Shown: positions 40,276 to 48,515 of the stretch, piece by piece
How the letters are laid out: each line of letters opens with the position of its first letter
Numbering within the stretch: position 1 is the stretch's first letter
Assembly (NCBI RefSeq): GCF_900099695.1
Contig: NZ_FNCY01000004.1
Span: 62,001-126,000, forward strand
DNA from: Propionivibrio dicarboxylicus
GTDB taxonomy: Bacteria > Pseudomonadota > Gammaproteobacteria > Burkholderiales > Rhodocyclaceae
DNA: 64,000 nt
Reading direction: 5' to 3'
Notes under the pieces: generated by a model
What the model was told of the DNA's origin: nothing
What the model saw: only the letters and a program-made list of their open reading frames with translations
Databases searched by the model: none
Program-made: the position numbers and the translations under genes

Positions 40276-43200
40276 TTTTCTGATCTCCGCTGCGCGATGA
40301 GCCGCTCGATGAGCCGCTCGACGACTGCCCTGATTCGGACGAACTCGAACCTGAACTGGAACTTGAACCCGAACTCGAACCGCTACTGTCGCTGGTCGAA
40401 CTGCTCGAGGACGATCCCGACGACGAAGCGCTGCTGGCAACGGTCGTCGTACTCGAACTGCTGCTGCCGCTATCGGACGACGTCGATCCGAAACTGTTGG
40501 ACGTCTCGCCGCCGACGACGCCGCCGGCCAGCGTCTGGGTCGGCTGGGTGGTCGTCGCCGTTGTCGTCGTGGTCTGCGCGGTCGTTGCGGTGTAGGAAAC
40601 CGCGGCGACCACCGACGAGGTCGAGGATGCTCCCGTCTTGCTTTCGGTCGTGCTGAGCGTCGTTACCGTCTGCGTTTGCGTCGTCTGCACGGTGGTCGTC
40701 ACCGAAGGCTCGGTAATGCTTGGCGTCGCAGCCGCCAGCACCGAAGAGCATCCCGGCAATCCCGCATCCGCCTGGCACTGGCTCAGTGTCGCCGTCGTCA
40801 TCGAATTGATATTGCCCGTCGCCACGACGTTCGATCCGCTCGGCACCTGGGTGCCAGTGATGCCGTTACCGGCACGCAGCTTGATTGCGCCCGAGGTCGT
40901 CACGGGTCCGTCGATCGTCAGCACGTCGGTCGTCGCCGTGCTGCCGGTGGCGCCGGCGACCAGGGTGATCGAATTATTGCCGGTGCTCGTCACGCTGCCG
41001 ACCGATGCGATCGTCAGCGGACTTTTCGCCGTGATCGAGATGTCGCCGGTGGCGCGTATGCCGCCGGTCGTCAAGGCCCCGGTATTGGCGAGGTACAGAC
41101 TGCCGGCACCGCCTTCGGCCGACAGAAGCGATACCTGCGTCCACAACGGCCTCGTCGCGCTGCCGATGCCGCCATCGGCGGTCGCGTAGAGACGATTGGC
41201 GACGACATCGGCGGAACTTCCTTCATCGGTGATTGCCGCACCGGTACCGACCGCTTCGATAAAGACGAGGCCATCGGTCGAGGTCTTGTTGGTGGCAACC
41301 GGCGCCGCCAGCGCGATGCTGCCCTGGTTCGCGAGCGTGATGTTCCCCTGATTCGTCTTGATGCCTGCCGTGAACGACGTGACCGGATAGCCGGCCCTGC
41401 CGATCGACAGATATTTCGTTGTCGTATTGGTGAGGCTGTCGGTATAGGTGTAACAGTCGACGTCGTAGTTCGAACACAGCGTCGACAAAGGCAGCACGGT
41501 GAGTTTGCCCGTCGCGTCATACGCCTGGTTGCGGAAAGCGACGGACCCGGTCGCCGTCTGCATCGTCACGTTCTTGACCTGATTGAGCGTGTTATCGAGG
41601 GCGATGCCGCTCGCAGCAAGCGCGACCAGATACGGCGAGGTGATTTTCGCCGATTCCGACTGGCTGATGGCGCCGTTACTCGATGCCAGCACGAGGGCAT
41701 GCGGCGTCGTGATCGGATAGGCAACATTGAAACCACCGGTGGAAACGAGCGCCATGCTCGCCTGAGTACCCGTCAGGTCAAGTGCGCTCCCCTGCACGAA
41801 CTGCCCGCCCAGATAAGCGCTCCCGATCGAAAGATAGGTATTGTCCGTGGCAAGCTGCCGCAGTTCGGCTTCGGTCACGCTCAGCGCGGTCGTCACCTTG
41901 CTCCCACCCACCTGGATGTTTCTCGAAGGACTCATCGGCGACAGGTCAACCGAACCGCCGGTGCCGGTCAAGATCCGACCGCTGCCGAAATTGATCGTAT
42001 CGGCCACAATCGAGATCGATGGAGACTCGCTGCCGTTTCCGGGAGCCTGGATAGTGGCTGCCGTGTTCTGGACAGTGCCGGCATAGAGACGCACTTCGTC
42101 CGGCGCCGCCACCTTGGTAACCCCCGAGCCAATGGTGATCGATCCGAGCGGACCGGCATACAGTTCCAACCCGCTGCTCAACCCGCCGCTCGCCAGCGCG
42201 CTGTCGTTGCTCTTCGTCAAGTCGAGGTCGCCGACAACGTTGATCGCCCCGCCGTACGAAGCAGACTCGCTGACGTAGTAGTAACTGCCGATGCTCAGAT
42301 AGTCGGCGCGGATTCTGCGCAATTCGGCTTCGGTCAGGCTCAGCACACCGCTGTTGCCATTCTTGCTTGAGCCGCCGAGTTCGACGGTCTGGCTCGAGTA
42401 GCTCGGATAAATCGACACCGAACCACCGACACCGGCATCGACGCCATAGAGCGCGCCATTGGTCGGCGCATTGAGGTTGATCTTGTCGGCGTTGATGGAG
42501 ATCCAGGAATATTCGTTCGAAGAATCCCCTGAACTGACCGCCCTGATTACCGAGTTATTGGTGAAGGTTCCGGTACTGATCGAGATGTTTCTCGGCGCGG
42601 AAACGATGCCGTTGACCGTCACCGACCCCTGCGAACCGGTGGAAATCCGAAGTCCCGGATAGTACATGTACTGCGAGCTGACCAGCCCGCCGGTCGTCAG
42701 ATCGAGATCGCCGACCACCGTGACGGCGCCGCCGCCGCTCCAGTTGTAGTAGTAGTAATTGCCAAGGTTCCAGTAATAGGAACCGTTGCCAATCCAATAA
42801 TTGGTGCCGACATTCAGATAATTGGCCCGCACACGCTGCAACTCGGCCTGCGTGAGACTGAGCACGCCCGCCGCTGCGTTCTTGGTATTCCCGCCAATTT
42901 CGATTTGGGCGTCGGCCGTATAAGGCGCGAGCGCCACCGCTCCGTTACTGCCGGCGTCGAGACTGTAGGTCGCCCCGGCTGGCGCGTTGAGGTTGATCTT
43001 GCCGGCGCTGATACCGATCGTGTTCAGGATGGAACCGCTCGAACTGCTCGTCGCCGTGCTGCGAATGACCGAGTTGTTCGTGAACGTCCCGGCGTTGGCA
43101 AAAAAGCCGTTCGGCACCGAAACGACCCCATTGACCGTCACCGTACCACCGACCGTGCTCGAATACGCTGAATACAAGGCGAGTTGCGAGCTCAGGCCAC

Positions 43201-45307
43201 CGGTCGTCAGGTCAAGGTCGCCGACCACCGTGATGTCCGGCGGGGTGGCATTGGCGTAGCTGCCAATGGTCAGCGAATTCGCCCGGATGCGCTGCAACTC
43301 GGCCTGCGTGAGACTCTGCACGGTTGCCGAAGCGTTCTTGCTGCTTCCGCCGAGTTCAATGGTCTGCGCCGTGGTTCGCGGCGAAATGTTAACGTTTCCG
43401 GCACTACCCGCATCTAGGCTGTAAGTCGCGCTCGTCGGCGCGTTGAGCTCGACCTTGTCGGCCATGACATTGATATTGCCACTCGCCGTCACCGTCGAAT
43501 TGTTGGTCAGGGCACCGGCGTTCAGGGACACCATGGAGGCGCTTGCAAGCGGACGATCGATGGTCAGGCCATTCGCGCCGGTATCGATCGAAAGCGAACC
43601 GCTCACGTTCAAACCGTTGATCGTCCCACCGCCGTCCGTCGGCGTGTAGCTGCCGATCCTCATTGCCTTGGCGTTCGAGAAGGACGCCGAGCCGCTGGTC
43701 ACTGCCCCCGCGAGCGTGTCGACCGACAGATACGGCAGGGTGACATAGCCCGCCGATTCGATCAGGAGATTCGCCACACCGATCGTGTTCGAGCCATATG
43801 ACGATTGATAGATACCGCCGGAACCGGCGTTGAGACGGAGACGCGCGGCCGAATTGCTGGCCGAGATCGCCGCGTAGAGGTTGATCGAACTGGCGGCGTC
43901 GAGCCAGAGTTCGCTTGCCTTGGTCCAGCTGACCGGACTGCTGACGTTGATACTGCCGTAACCATCACCGACGACGCTGCCATAGGCCGACGTGTTGTTG
44001 TACAGATGCACATTCGTGCCCGACGTCCCGGCATCGAGCGCCGAACCCAGGGCGCTGGCGCCGCTCGAATTGATCGTCAGACTATCGGGATCGAGCAACC
44101 ACGACCCGGCCTGTCCGCGAGTGGCCGAGGCATCGACTCGCGCCCCGGAAAAATCGAGCGTCCGGCTCGAGGTCTCGACAAAGCCGCCATCGCCGGATTC
44201 GCTGCCGCCACGCGCGGAAATGCTGCCGTTCATGCGCGTCGCCTCGTCCGACCAGACGACGACCTTGCCGCCGTTGCCCTGCGTCAGCGCATCGGCCTTG
44301 AGCACGACATCGCCGCCAACCGTCGTGGTCAGGGCATTCTGAACATCGCTCCCCTTGCCCTGCGTGTCGCCGCCGACGCGAATCGTCCCGCCGCCCTGCG
44401 CGCCGCTGACGTCGACGCGCGCCTGATCCGCCAGGACAACGGCATTACCAAGGATATCGACCTGCCCGCCGGTGACGCCGGTGGCCTCGACGCTGCCGTT
44501 GCCGGCAACGGCGACGTCCTGCGTCGCCTTGAGGAAGATGCGCCCGCCGGCCTGCGTCACGCTGCTTGCCGAAATCCGGCCACTGTTCCTGACGACGGCG
44601 CCGACGACGCCGATGCGTCCGGATTCCGCCAGCAACTGACCGAGGTTGAGCGCCTGCTCCTTGTCGGCGGTGATCTCGACGCGCACGCCGGGCGTTGCCG
44701 TATCGACGAGTTGCACGGTCTGACCGGCCGCCAGCAGGGTTTCGCCGTTCGGCGTTTTGATGATGCCGTGGTTCTCGACCTGGGTGCCGACAAGATAGAC
44801 GGCACCGCCCGAGGGCGTCGTGATCGTGCCGTAATTACTGACGGCACCGGCACCCGGTGTCGCCGTGAAATTGAGTTTTCCGGCGGCAAAATCGCTGTTC
44901 GAAAGATTGAGCGTCGAGGCGACGAAACCGGCCGTATCGACGACCGCACCGGCGCCGACGAGAATGCCGGCCGGATTGATCAGGAAGACGCGACCGTTGG
45001 ACTGCAGCGTCCCGAGCAGGACCGACGGATCGGCGGCGACGACGCGGTTCAGCACCGAACTCGCCGCCGACGGCTGGACGAAACGCGTCGTTTCGTTGGC
45101 GCCGATCGAGAATCCCTGCCAGTTGATGACGGCGCCGGTACTGTTCGTCACCGTCAGCACATTGCCTTGCGTCGCGAAGGCGGCGCTCCCCGACACCACC
45201 ACCGGACCGACCGGATTGGCCAACGACAGGCTGGCGCTGAAACAACCAGCGACGGCCAAGGCGATCGCCCGTGGAGCGAAAACCGATTTGCTATGCCGCT
45301 TCTTCAT
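40232..45307 (-). CDS. Two-partner secretion exoprotein (TpsA, filamentous-hemagglutinin N-terminal domain)
   Basis: The 1691-residue protein has a signal peptide (residues 1-30) and a TPS domain (about 32-160, with I-N-W-Q-G-F-S-I-G and F-L-I-N-P-A-G-I-L-V-G). A long beta-helical body contains at least four related modules, and residues about 1595-1680 are an almost pure Ser/Gly/Thr tail ending in C-V-I-R. It should cross the outer membrane through the TpsB encoded just upstream (52-bp gap). The start at 45307 (M-K-K-R-H-S-K) is set by the signal peptide. Likely role: adhesin or matrix protein. No toxin or hemolysin domain is recognisable. Confidence 0.88.
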   Translation of the reverse strand: MKKRHSKSVFAPRAIALAVAGCFSASLSLANPVGPVVVSGSAAFATQGNVLTVTNSTGAVINWQGFSIGANETTRFVQPSAASSVLNRVVAADPSVLLGTLQSNGRVFLINPAGILVGAGAVVDTAGFVASTLNLSNSDFAAGKLNFTATPGAGAVSNYGTITTPSGGAVYLVGTQVENHGIIKTPNGETLLAAGQTVQLVDTATPGVRVEITADKEQALNLGQLLAESGRIGVVGAVVRNSGRISASSVTQAGGRIFLKATQDVAVAGNGSVEATGVTGGQVDILGNAVVLADQARVDVSGAQGGGTIRVGGDTQGKGSDVQNALTTTVGGDVVLKADALTQGNGGKVVVWSDEATRMNGSISARGGSESGDGGFVETSSRTLDFSGARVDASATRGQAGSWLLDPDSLTINSSGASALGSALDAGTSGTNVHLYNNTSAYGSVVGDGYGSINVSSPVSWTKASELWLDAASSINLYAAISASNSAARLRLNAGSGGIYQSSYGSNTIGVANLLIESAGYVTLPYLSVDTLAGAVTSGSASFSNAKAMRIGSYTPTDGGGTINGLNVSGSLSIDTGANGLTIDRPLASASMVSLNAGALTNNSTVTASGNINVMADKVELNAPTSATYSLDAGSAGNVNISPRTTAQTIELGGSSKNASATVQSLTQAELQRIRANSLTIGSYANATPPDITVVGDLDLTTGGLSSQLALYSAYSSTVGGTVTVNGVVSVPNGFFANAGTFTNNSVIRSTATSSSSGSILNTIGISAGKINLNAPAGATYSLDAGSNGAVALAPYTADAQIEIGGNTKNAAAGVLSLTQAELQRVRANYLNVGTNYWIGNGSYYWNLGNYYYYNWSGGGAVTVVGDLDLTTGGLVSSQYMYYPGLRISTGSQGSVTVNGIVSAPRNISISTGTFTNNSVIRAVSSGDSSNEYSWISINADKINLNAPTNGALYGVDAGVGGSVSIYPSYSSQTVELGGSSKNGNSGVLSLTEAELRRIRADYLSIGSYYYVSESASYGGAINVVGDLDLTKSNDSALASGGLSSGLELYAGPLGSITIGSGVTKVAAPDEVRLYAGTVQNTAATIQAPGNGSESPSISIVADTINFGSGRILTGTGGSVDLSPMSPSRNIQVGGSKVTTALSVTEAELRQLATDNTYLSIGSAYLGGQFVQGSALDLTGTQASMALVSTGGFNVAYPITTPHALVLASSNGAISQSESAKITSPYLVALAASGIALDNTLNQVKNVTMQTATGSVAFRNQAYDATGKLTVLPLSTLCSNYDVDCYTYTDSLTNTTTKYLSIGRAGYPVTSFTAGIKTNQGNITLANQGSIALAAPVATNKTSTDGLVFIEAVGTGAAITDEGSSADVVANRLYATADGGIGSATRPLWTQVSLLSAEGGAGSLYLANTGALTTGGIRATGDISITAKSPLTIASVGSVTSTGNNSITLVAGATGSTATTDVLTIDGPVTTSGAIKLRAGNGITGTQVPSGSNVVATGNINSMTTATLSQCQADAGLPGCSSVLAAATPSITEPSVTTTVQTTQTQTVTTLSTTESKTGASSTSSVVAAVSYTATTAQTTTTTATTTQPTQTLAGGVVGGETSNSFGSTSSDSGSSSSSTTTVASSASSSGSSSSSSTSDSSGSSSGSSSSSGSSSSESGQSSSGSSSGSSRSGDQKNAKGKTGYGQCVIR
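40260..40510 (-). repeat. Serine-rich low-complexity coding tract at the exoprotein C-terminus
   Basis: The tract encodes a run of about 80 residues dominated by Ser with Gly, Thr and Asp/Glu. A short tandem DNA repeat, GATGAGCCGCTC, occurs twice at about 40299-40322. Such tracts are prone to slippage and length change, and the encoded tail probably forms a flexible or glycosylatable stalk. Confidence 0.7.
41800..43470 (-). repeat. Four diverged internal modules in the exoprotein, about 450-520 bp each
   Basis: The motif S-L-T-Q/E-A-E-L-x-R-I/V-R-A (last copy S-V-T-E-A-E-L-R-Q-L-A) recurs at about 43290, 42840, 42320 and 41865. In most copies it is followed by a Y/L-x-I-G-S strand and V-V-G-D-L-D-L-T, and preceded by L-N-A-P and V/I-E-L/I-G-G-S/N. 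The spacing gives modules of roughly 150-175 residues, consistent with expansion of a beta-helix by duplication. Confidence 0.7.
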
Positions 45308-45359
45308 GATATCCCGCCTCTCCGATCCCCGGGGAACCGCCCCGACCGGATCGCAATCC

Positions 45360-46958
45360 CTAGAAACCGATGACCATGCCGACATGGCCGCGCCACGAAC
45401 CTTCCAGCGCCGTGTCCTTCGGCCCGCTGTCGGTGACGCGGGCCAGATCGCCACGCAAGGCCAGCTTTTGCCCCATCGAATAACGGAAGCCGACGCCGGC
45501 GCTGCTGATATGCGCGGCCGAATAAACGCCCGGCGCGAACTGGTTGAAGCTGCCCGCCGCGTGATCGTAGAAGCCGAGCAGGCGCAGATTGCCGCCGAGC
45601 TTGGCCGAGGCCGCGAGATCGGGGCTGTAAAGCTCGACCGTCCCGTAGTAGCCACGATCGGCGGTCACGGCCCGCTCGTTGAAGCCGCGCACCGCCGTCG
45701 ATCCGGCCATGCCGAACTGCTCGCCGGCGACCAGTGCGTCCTGCGTGTACTGGCCGGCCGCCAGCACACGGAACTGCCAGTCGCGAGCAAAACTCTGCGT
45801 GTGCGACAGATTGCCGCGGAAGACCGTGTAGCCTGCCTTGGCATTGGTCCGGTTGAGCGTGAAATCCTCCTGCCGGGCATTCTTCCCGCCGGGCAGGTTG
45901 GTCGCCGCCGAAAGACTGAACAGGCTCGTCCGGCCCGGATGATCGAACTGCCCGGTATAGGTGACGCTGACCGGCCGCAGCGTGATGTCGGCGCCACCGG
46001 AGCCGCACACCGCCTGCCCGTTCAAGGTGCAGGAATTGTCGAACTCACGCTGGTCGATACCGAAGACGAAGCGATGCGAATATTCACCGCGCCGCGGCAG
46101 GATGTGGTTGTAGCGCAGGCCGTAGACCATCCCCTTGCCGGAGAACTGCAGCGGTCCGGCCACCGTCGTCGCCGTTGCCGCGGCAACGTCGGATTTACCG
46201 ACGATCACGTCCATGCTGTCGCCAAGGGCATAGATCGGCAGCCGGTAACTGGCGCCGAACACCTTGGTGCGATCGGGATGTTCGAGCGAGGTCGTGTAGG
46301 ACAAGGTCCCGACCTGGTCGCGGTCGAAGAGATTGGCATGCTGCAGGACGAAGCCGCTGCGATCGCGACCGGTGGACAGGTTGCCGGTGTTGTCGCTCGT
46401 CAGGAAGCCCGACCACGGCTTCTGGTCCTTGACGTCGATCCGCAGATCGAGTTCGTCGTCCTGTTCGCCCTGCGCCAGCACGACATCGACCTTCTTGGCC
46501 GGATTCTCGTTGGCGAGCTGTACCTGTTCGGAAAGAATGCGGGCGTTCGGCGTCGTATCGAGCGCCAGGCTCGGCAGACTGCCCAGGATATTGGCCTCGT
46601 CGAAATGCGCGTTGCCATTCACCGCGATGGTCCGGATCTTCGCTTCGACCACGTCGAGACGAACAACCCCCTGCGTGATCTCCTGCTCGGGAACGGTCAC
46701 CTGGACCGCGCCGAAACCCCGCTCGCGATAGGCCGCCTCAACCGCTTCCAGCGCCTTCTGGACGTCGCCATAAACCTTGCCAGGCCCGGTGTAAGGCGCG
46801 ATCCGCCGGGCGATGTCGTCGGCGGACAGCAGGCTATTGCCGACGATCTCGAAGCGATCGATGGAAAACTTCGCCGTTTCCTGCGCCGACAGCGGCAACG
46901 CGGCTACCAGAAAAAAACCGCATGTCACGCCCGTCCGCCAGGCCCCTGCCTTGCCCAT
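45360..46958 (-). CDS. Two-partner secretion outer-membrane transporter (TpsB, ShlB/FhaC family)
   Basis: The 532-residue protein has a signal peptide (to about residue 26), POTRA domains (about 28-185; Y-T-G-P-G-K-V-Y-G-D-V, then V-V-E-A-K-I), and a 16-strand barrel with the family motif V-R-G-F-N-E-R in loop 6. It ends in aromatic Phe (M-V-I-G-F), the usual outer-membrane signature. It exports the adjacent exoprotein. The start at 46958 is preceded by AGGGTGGCGAT. Gene order tpsB-tpsA-fecR suggests one transcript starting in the AT-rich region 46990-47100. Confidence 0.92.
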   Translation of the reverse strand: MGKAGAWRTGVTCGFFLVAALPLSAQETAKFSIDRFEIVGNSLLSADDIARRIAPYTGPGKVYGDVQKALEAVEAAYRERGFGAVQVTVPEQEITQGVVRLDVVEAKIRTIAVNGNAHFDEANILGSLPSLALDTTPNARILSEQVQLANENPAKKVDVVLAQGEQDDELDLRIDVKDQKPWSGFLTSDNTGNLSTGRDRSGFVLQHANLFDRDQVGTLSYTTSLEHPDRTKVFGASYRLPIYALGDSMDVIVGKSDVAAATATTVAGPLQFSGKGMVYGLRYNHILPRRGEYSHRFVFGIDQREFDNSCTLNGQAVCGSGGADITLRPVSVTYTGQFDHPGRTSLFSLSAATNLPGGKNARQEDFTLNRTNAKAGYTVFRGNLSHTQSFARDWQFRVLAAGQYTQDALVAGEQFGMAGSTAVRGFNERAVTADRGYYGTVELYSPDLAASAKLGGNLRLLGFYDHAAGSFNQFAPGVYSAAHISSAGVGFRYSMGQKLALRGDLARVTDSGPKDTALEGSWRGHVGMVIGF

Positions 46959-47211
46959 ATCGCCACCCTGATCCGCTCGAGAAAAGGGCAATCGCCGGCA
47001 ACCGGCCGCCCCAAAAATATAACCATACGAATAGCATTGCTAATTTGTGTAAAGTTAGTTCACCGTTCATGCCCATGTCAATACAAAGTACCTGCCCGGC
47101 CTTCATTTGCATTGCATAAATTGCACAGCCCGGACAGGCTGCGCGCTACCGAAAACAGATAAATATCGAAGCACATCGACAACACGACGGTTATCCGACA
47201 AGGAGGGGGCG

Positions 47212-48207
47212 ATGAACAAGCGGTTCGGCAAGGCTCTGGCGGCGATTGCAATTGGCATCGCCACGGCCGGGGCGATGGCGGGTGAAAAACTGGTATTGAG
47301 CATGGGCTTCGAGAGTTCGATGGCAAGCTCGCAAGGCGTCGGCGCCAAGGAAATGGCGCGGGTCGCCGAACAACTGTCGAAGGGACAGATCGACTTCCAG
47401 TTCTATCCGGACAGCAAGCTCGGCAGCGGTCCGAAAATGATCGAAATGGTCCAGAAAGGCGAACTCGACATCTTCTTCGGCGGCGCCGGCTACTTCGCCG
47501 CACTCGACAGCCGGATCAACATCTTCGACATCCCCTACCTCTTCGAAAACGTCGAGCAGGCCTACAAGGTGATGGACAGCAAATTCGGTCGCGAAATGCT
47601 CGGCGTCTTCGAGCCGCACGGACTGAAGGGACTCGGCTTCTGGGAAAACGGCATCCGCTCGATCACCAACAACACCAAGCCGATCACCCGCCCCGAGGAC
47701 ATCGAAGGGCTGAAAATGCGGATCATGCCGGGCAGCCCGGTCTACGAAAAACTGTGGAAGCTCGCCGGCACCGAAACGACGCCGATGCCGTCAGGCGCCA
47801 TCTACAAGGCGATCCAGGAAGGCCGCATCAACAGCCAGGAACACCCGATCGCCACCATCTACGCACGCAAGTTCTACGAGGTACAGAAATACCTGTCGCT
47901 GACGCACCACCTGTACGGCCCGCTGATCCAGGTCATGACCCTCAAGACCTTCAAGGCCCTGCCCAAGCAGCAACAGGACATCCTGCTCAAGGCGTCCTAC
48001 GCCGGTGCGGTCGCCATGCGCAAGTTCTCGAACGAAAACGAGGCCAAGTTCGTAGAGGAGATGAAGCAAAAGGGCATGCAGGTCAACGACGTCGATCCCA
48101 AGGCATTCCGCGACAAGCTGCGCCCCGAGATCGAGAAGGACTTCATCGCCAGGAATGGCGACGCCTGGCTGAAAAAGGTCAACGCGGCACTGGCCGCCAG
48201 GAAGTAA
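47212..48207 (+). CDS. TRAP transporter solute-binding protein (DctP family), orphan
   Basis: The 331-residue product has a signal peptide (residues 1-23, A-I-A-I-G-I-A-T-A-G-A-M-A-G). The DctP fold is clear: F-Y-P-D-S-K-L-G-S-G, G-E-L-D-I-F-F-G-G, and the carboxylate-binding Arg in G-L-K-M-R-I-M-P-G-S-P-V-Y. AAGGAGGGGG lies 4-5 bases before the ATG, a very strong ribosome binding site. No DctQ or DctM membrane subunit is within the window on either side, so it works with a remote transporter or as a sensory ligand carrier for the adjacent dCache kinase. It is divergent from the secretion operon. Confidence 0.92.
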   Translation: MNKRFGKALAAIAIGIATAGAMAGEKLVLSMGFESSMASSQGVGAKEMARVAEQLSKGQIDFQFYPDSKLGSGPKMIEMVQKGELDIFFGGAGYFAALDSRINIFDIPYLFENVEQAYKVMDSKFGREMLGVFEPHGLKGLGFWENGIRSITNNTKPITRPEDIEGLKMRIMPGSPVYEKLWKLAGTETTPMPSGAIYKAIQEGRINSQEHPIATIYARKFYEVQKYLSLTHHLYGPLIQVMTLKTFKALPKQQQDILLKASYAGAVAMRKFSNENEAKFVEEMKQKGMQVNDVDPKAFRDKLRPEIEKDFIARNGDAWLKKVNAALAARK

Positions 48208-48215
48208 ACCAGCAC

Positions 48216-48234
48216 CCCGGCAAAACCTGCCGGG
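48216..48234. terminator. Weak hairpin after the DctP gene
   Basis: CCCGGCA (48216-48222) pairs with TGCCGGG (48228-48234) around a 5-base loop, 9 bases past the stop. No T-run follows, so intrinsic termination is uncertain; it may protect the 3' end of the mRNA. Confidence 0.35.
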
Positions 48235-48252
48235 CTCATGCCACAGCCATAA

Positions 48253-48414
48253 CCCGCCGCCGGGCGACTCGTCTCGGCGGCGGGAGTGCCACGTTGCCAC
48301 GCCGCACTCAAGTCGCAGTATGCTGGTCGCGTCATCCGCGGCGCCTGGCAAGCGCCGGCCGGCCCCTTCCTGCGCAACGCGCTGTCGGTGCTGCTGCGCG
48401 AAACCGGATTCTGA
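48253..48414 (+). pseudogene. Probable C-terminal gene fragment
   Basis: After a TAA at 48250-48252 a startless frame of 53 codons reads ...S-Q-Y-A-G-R-V-I-R-G-A-W-Q-A-P-A-G-P-F-L-R-N-A-L-S-V-L-L-R..., ending E-T-G-F. The second half looks like a natural helical C-terminus with neighbour-like codon use, yet no start codon or ribosome binding site fits. It may be the relic of a gene lost between the DctP and kinase genes. Family not recognised. Confidence 0.3.
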
Positions 48415-48515
48415 GCCCGTGGCCGCTCGATTGTAGTGTCGTCCGGAGAGCAAACCGGCTATATTGATTCATCATCAGGAGGACGCTTGCCGATACGGCA
48501 TCCGTGGAGAAGTAC

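Noticed and set aside
43805-47162. Plus-strand frames opposite the two-partner secretion genes
   Set aside because: They mirror TpsA and TpsB coding sequence; no ribosome binding site or recognisable fold.
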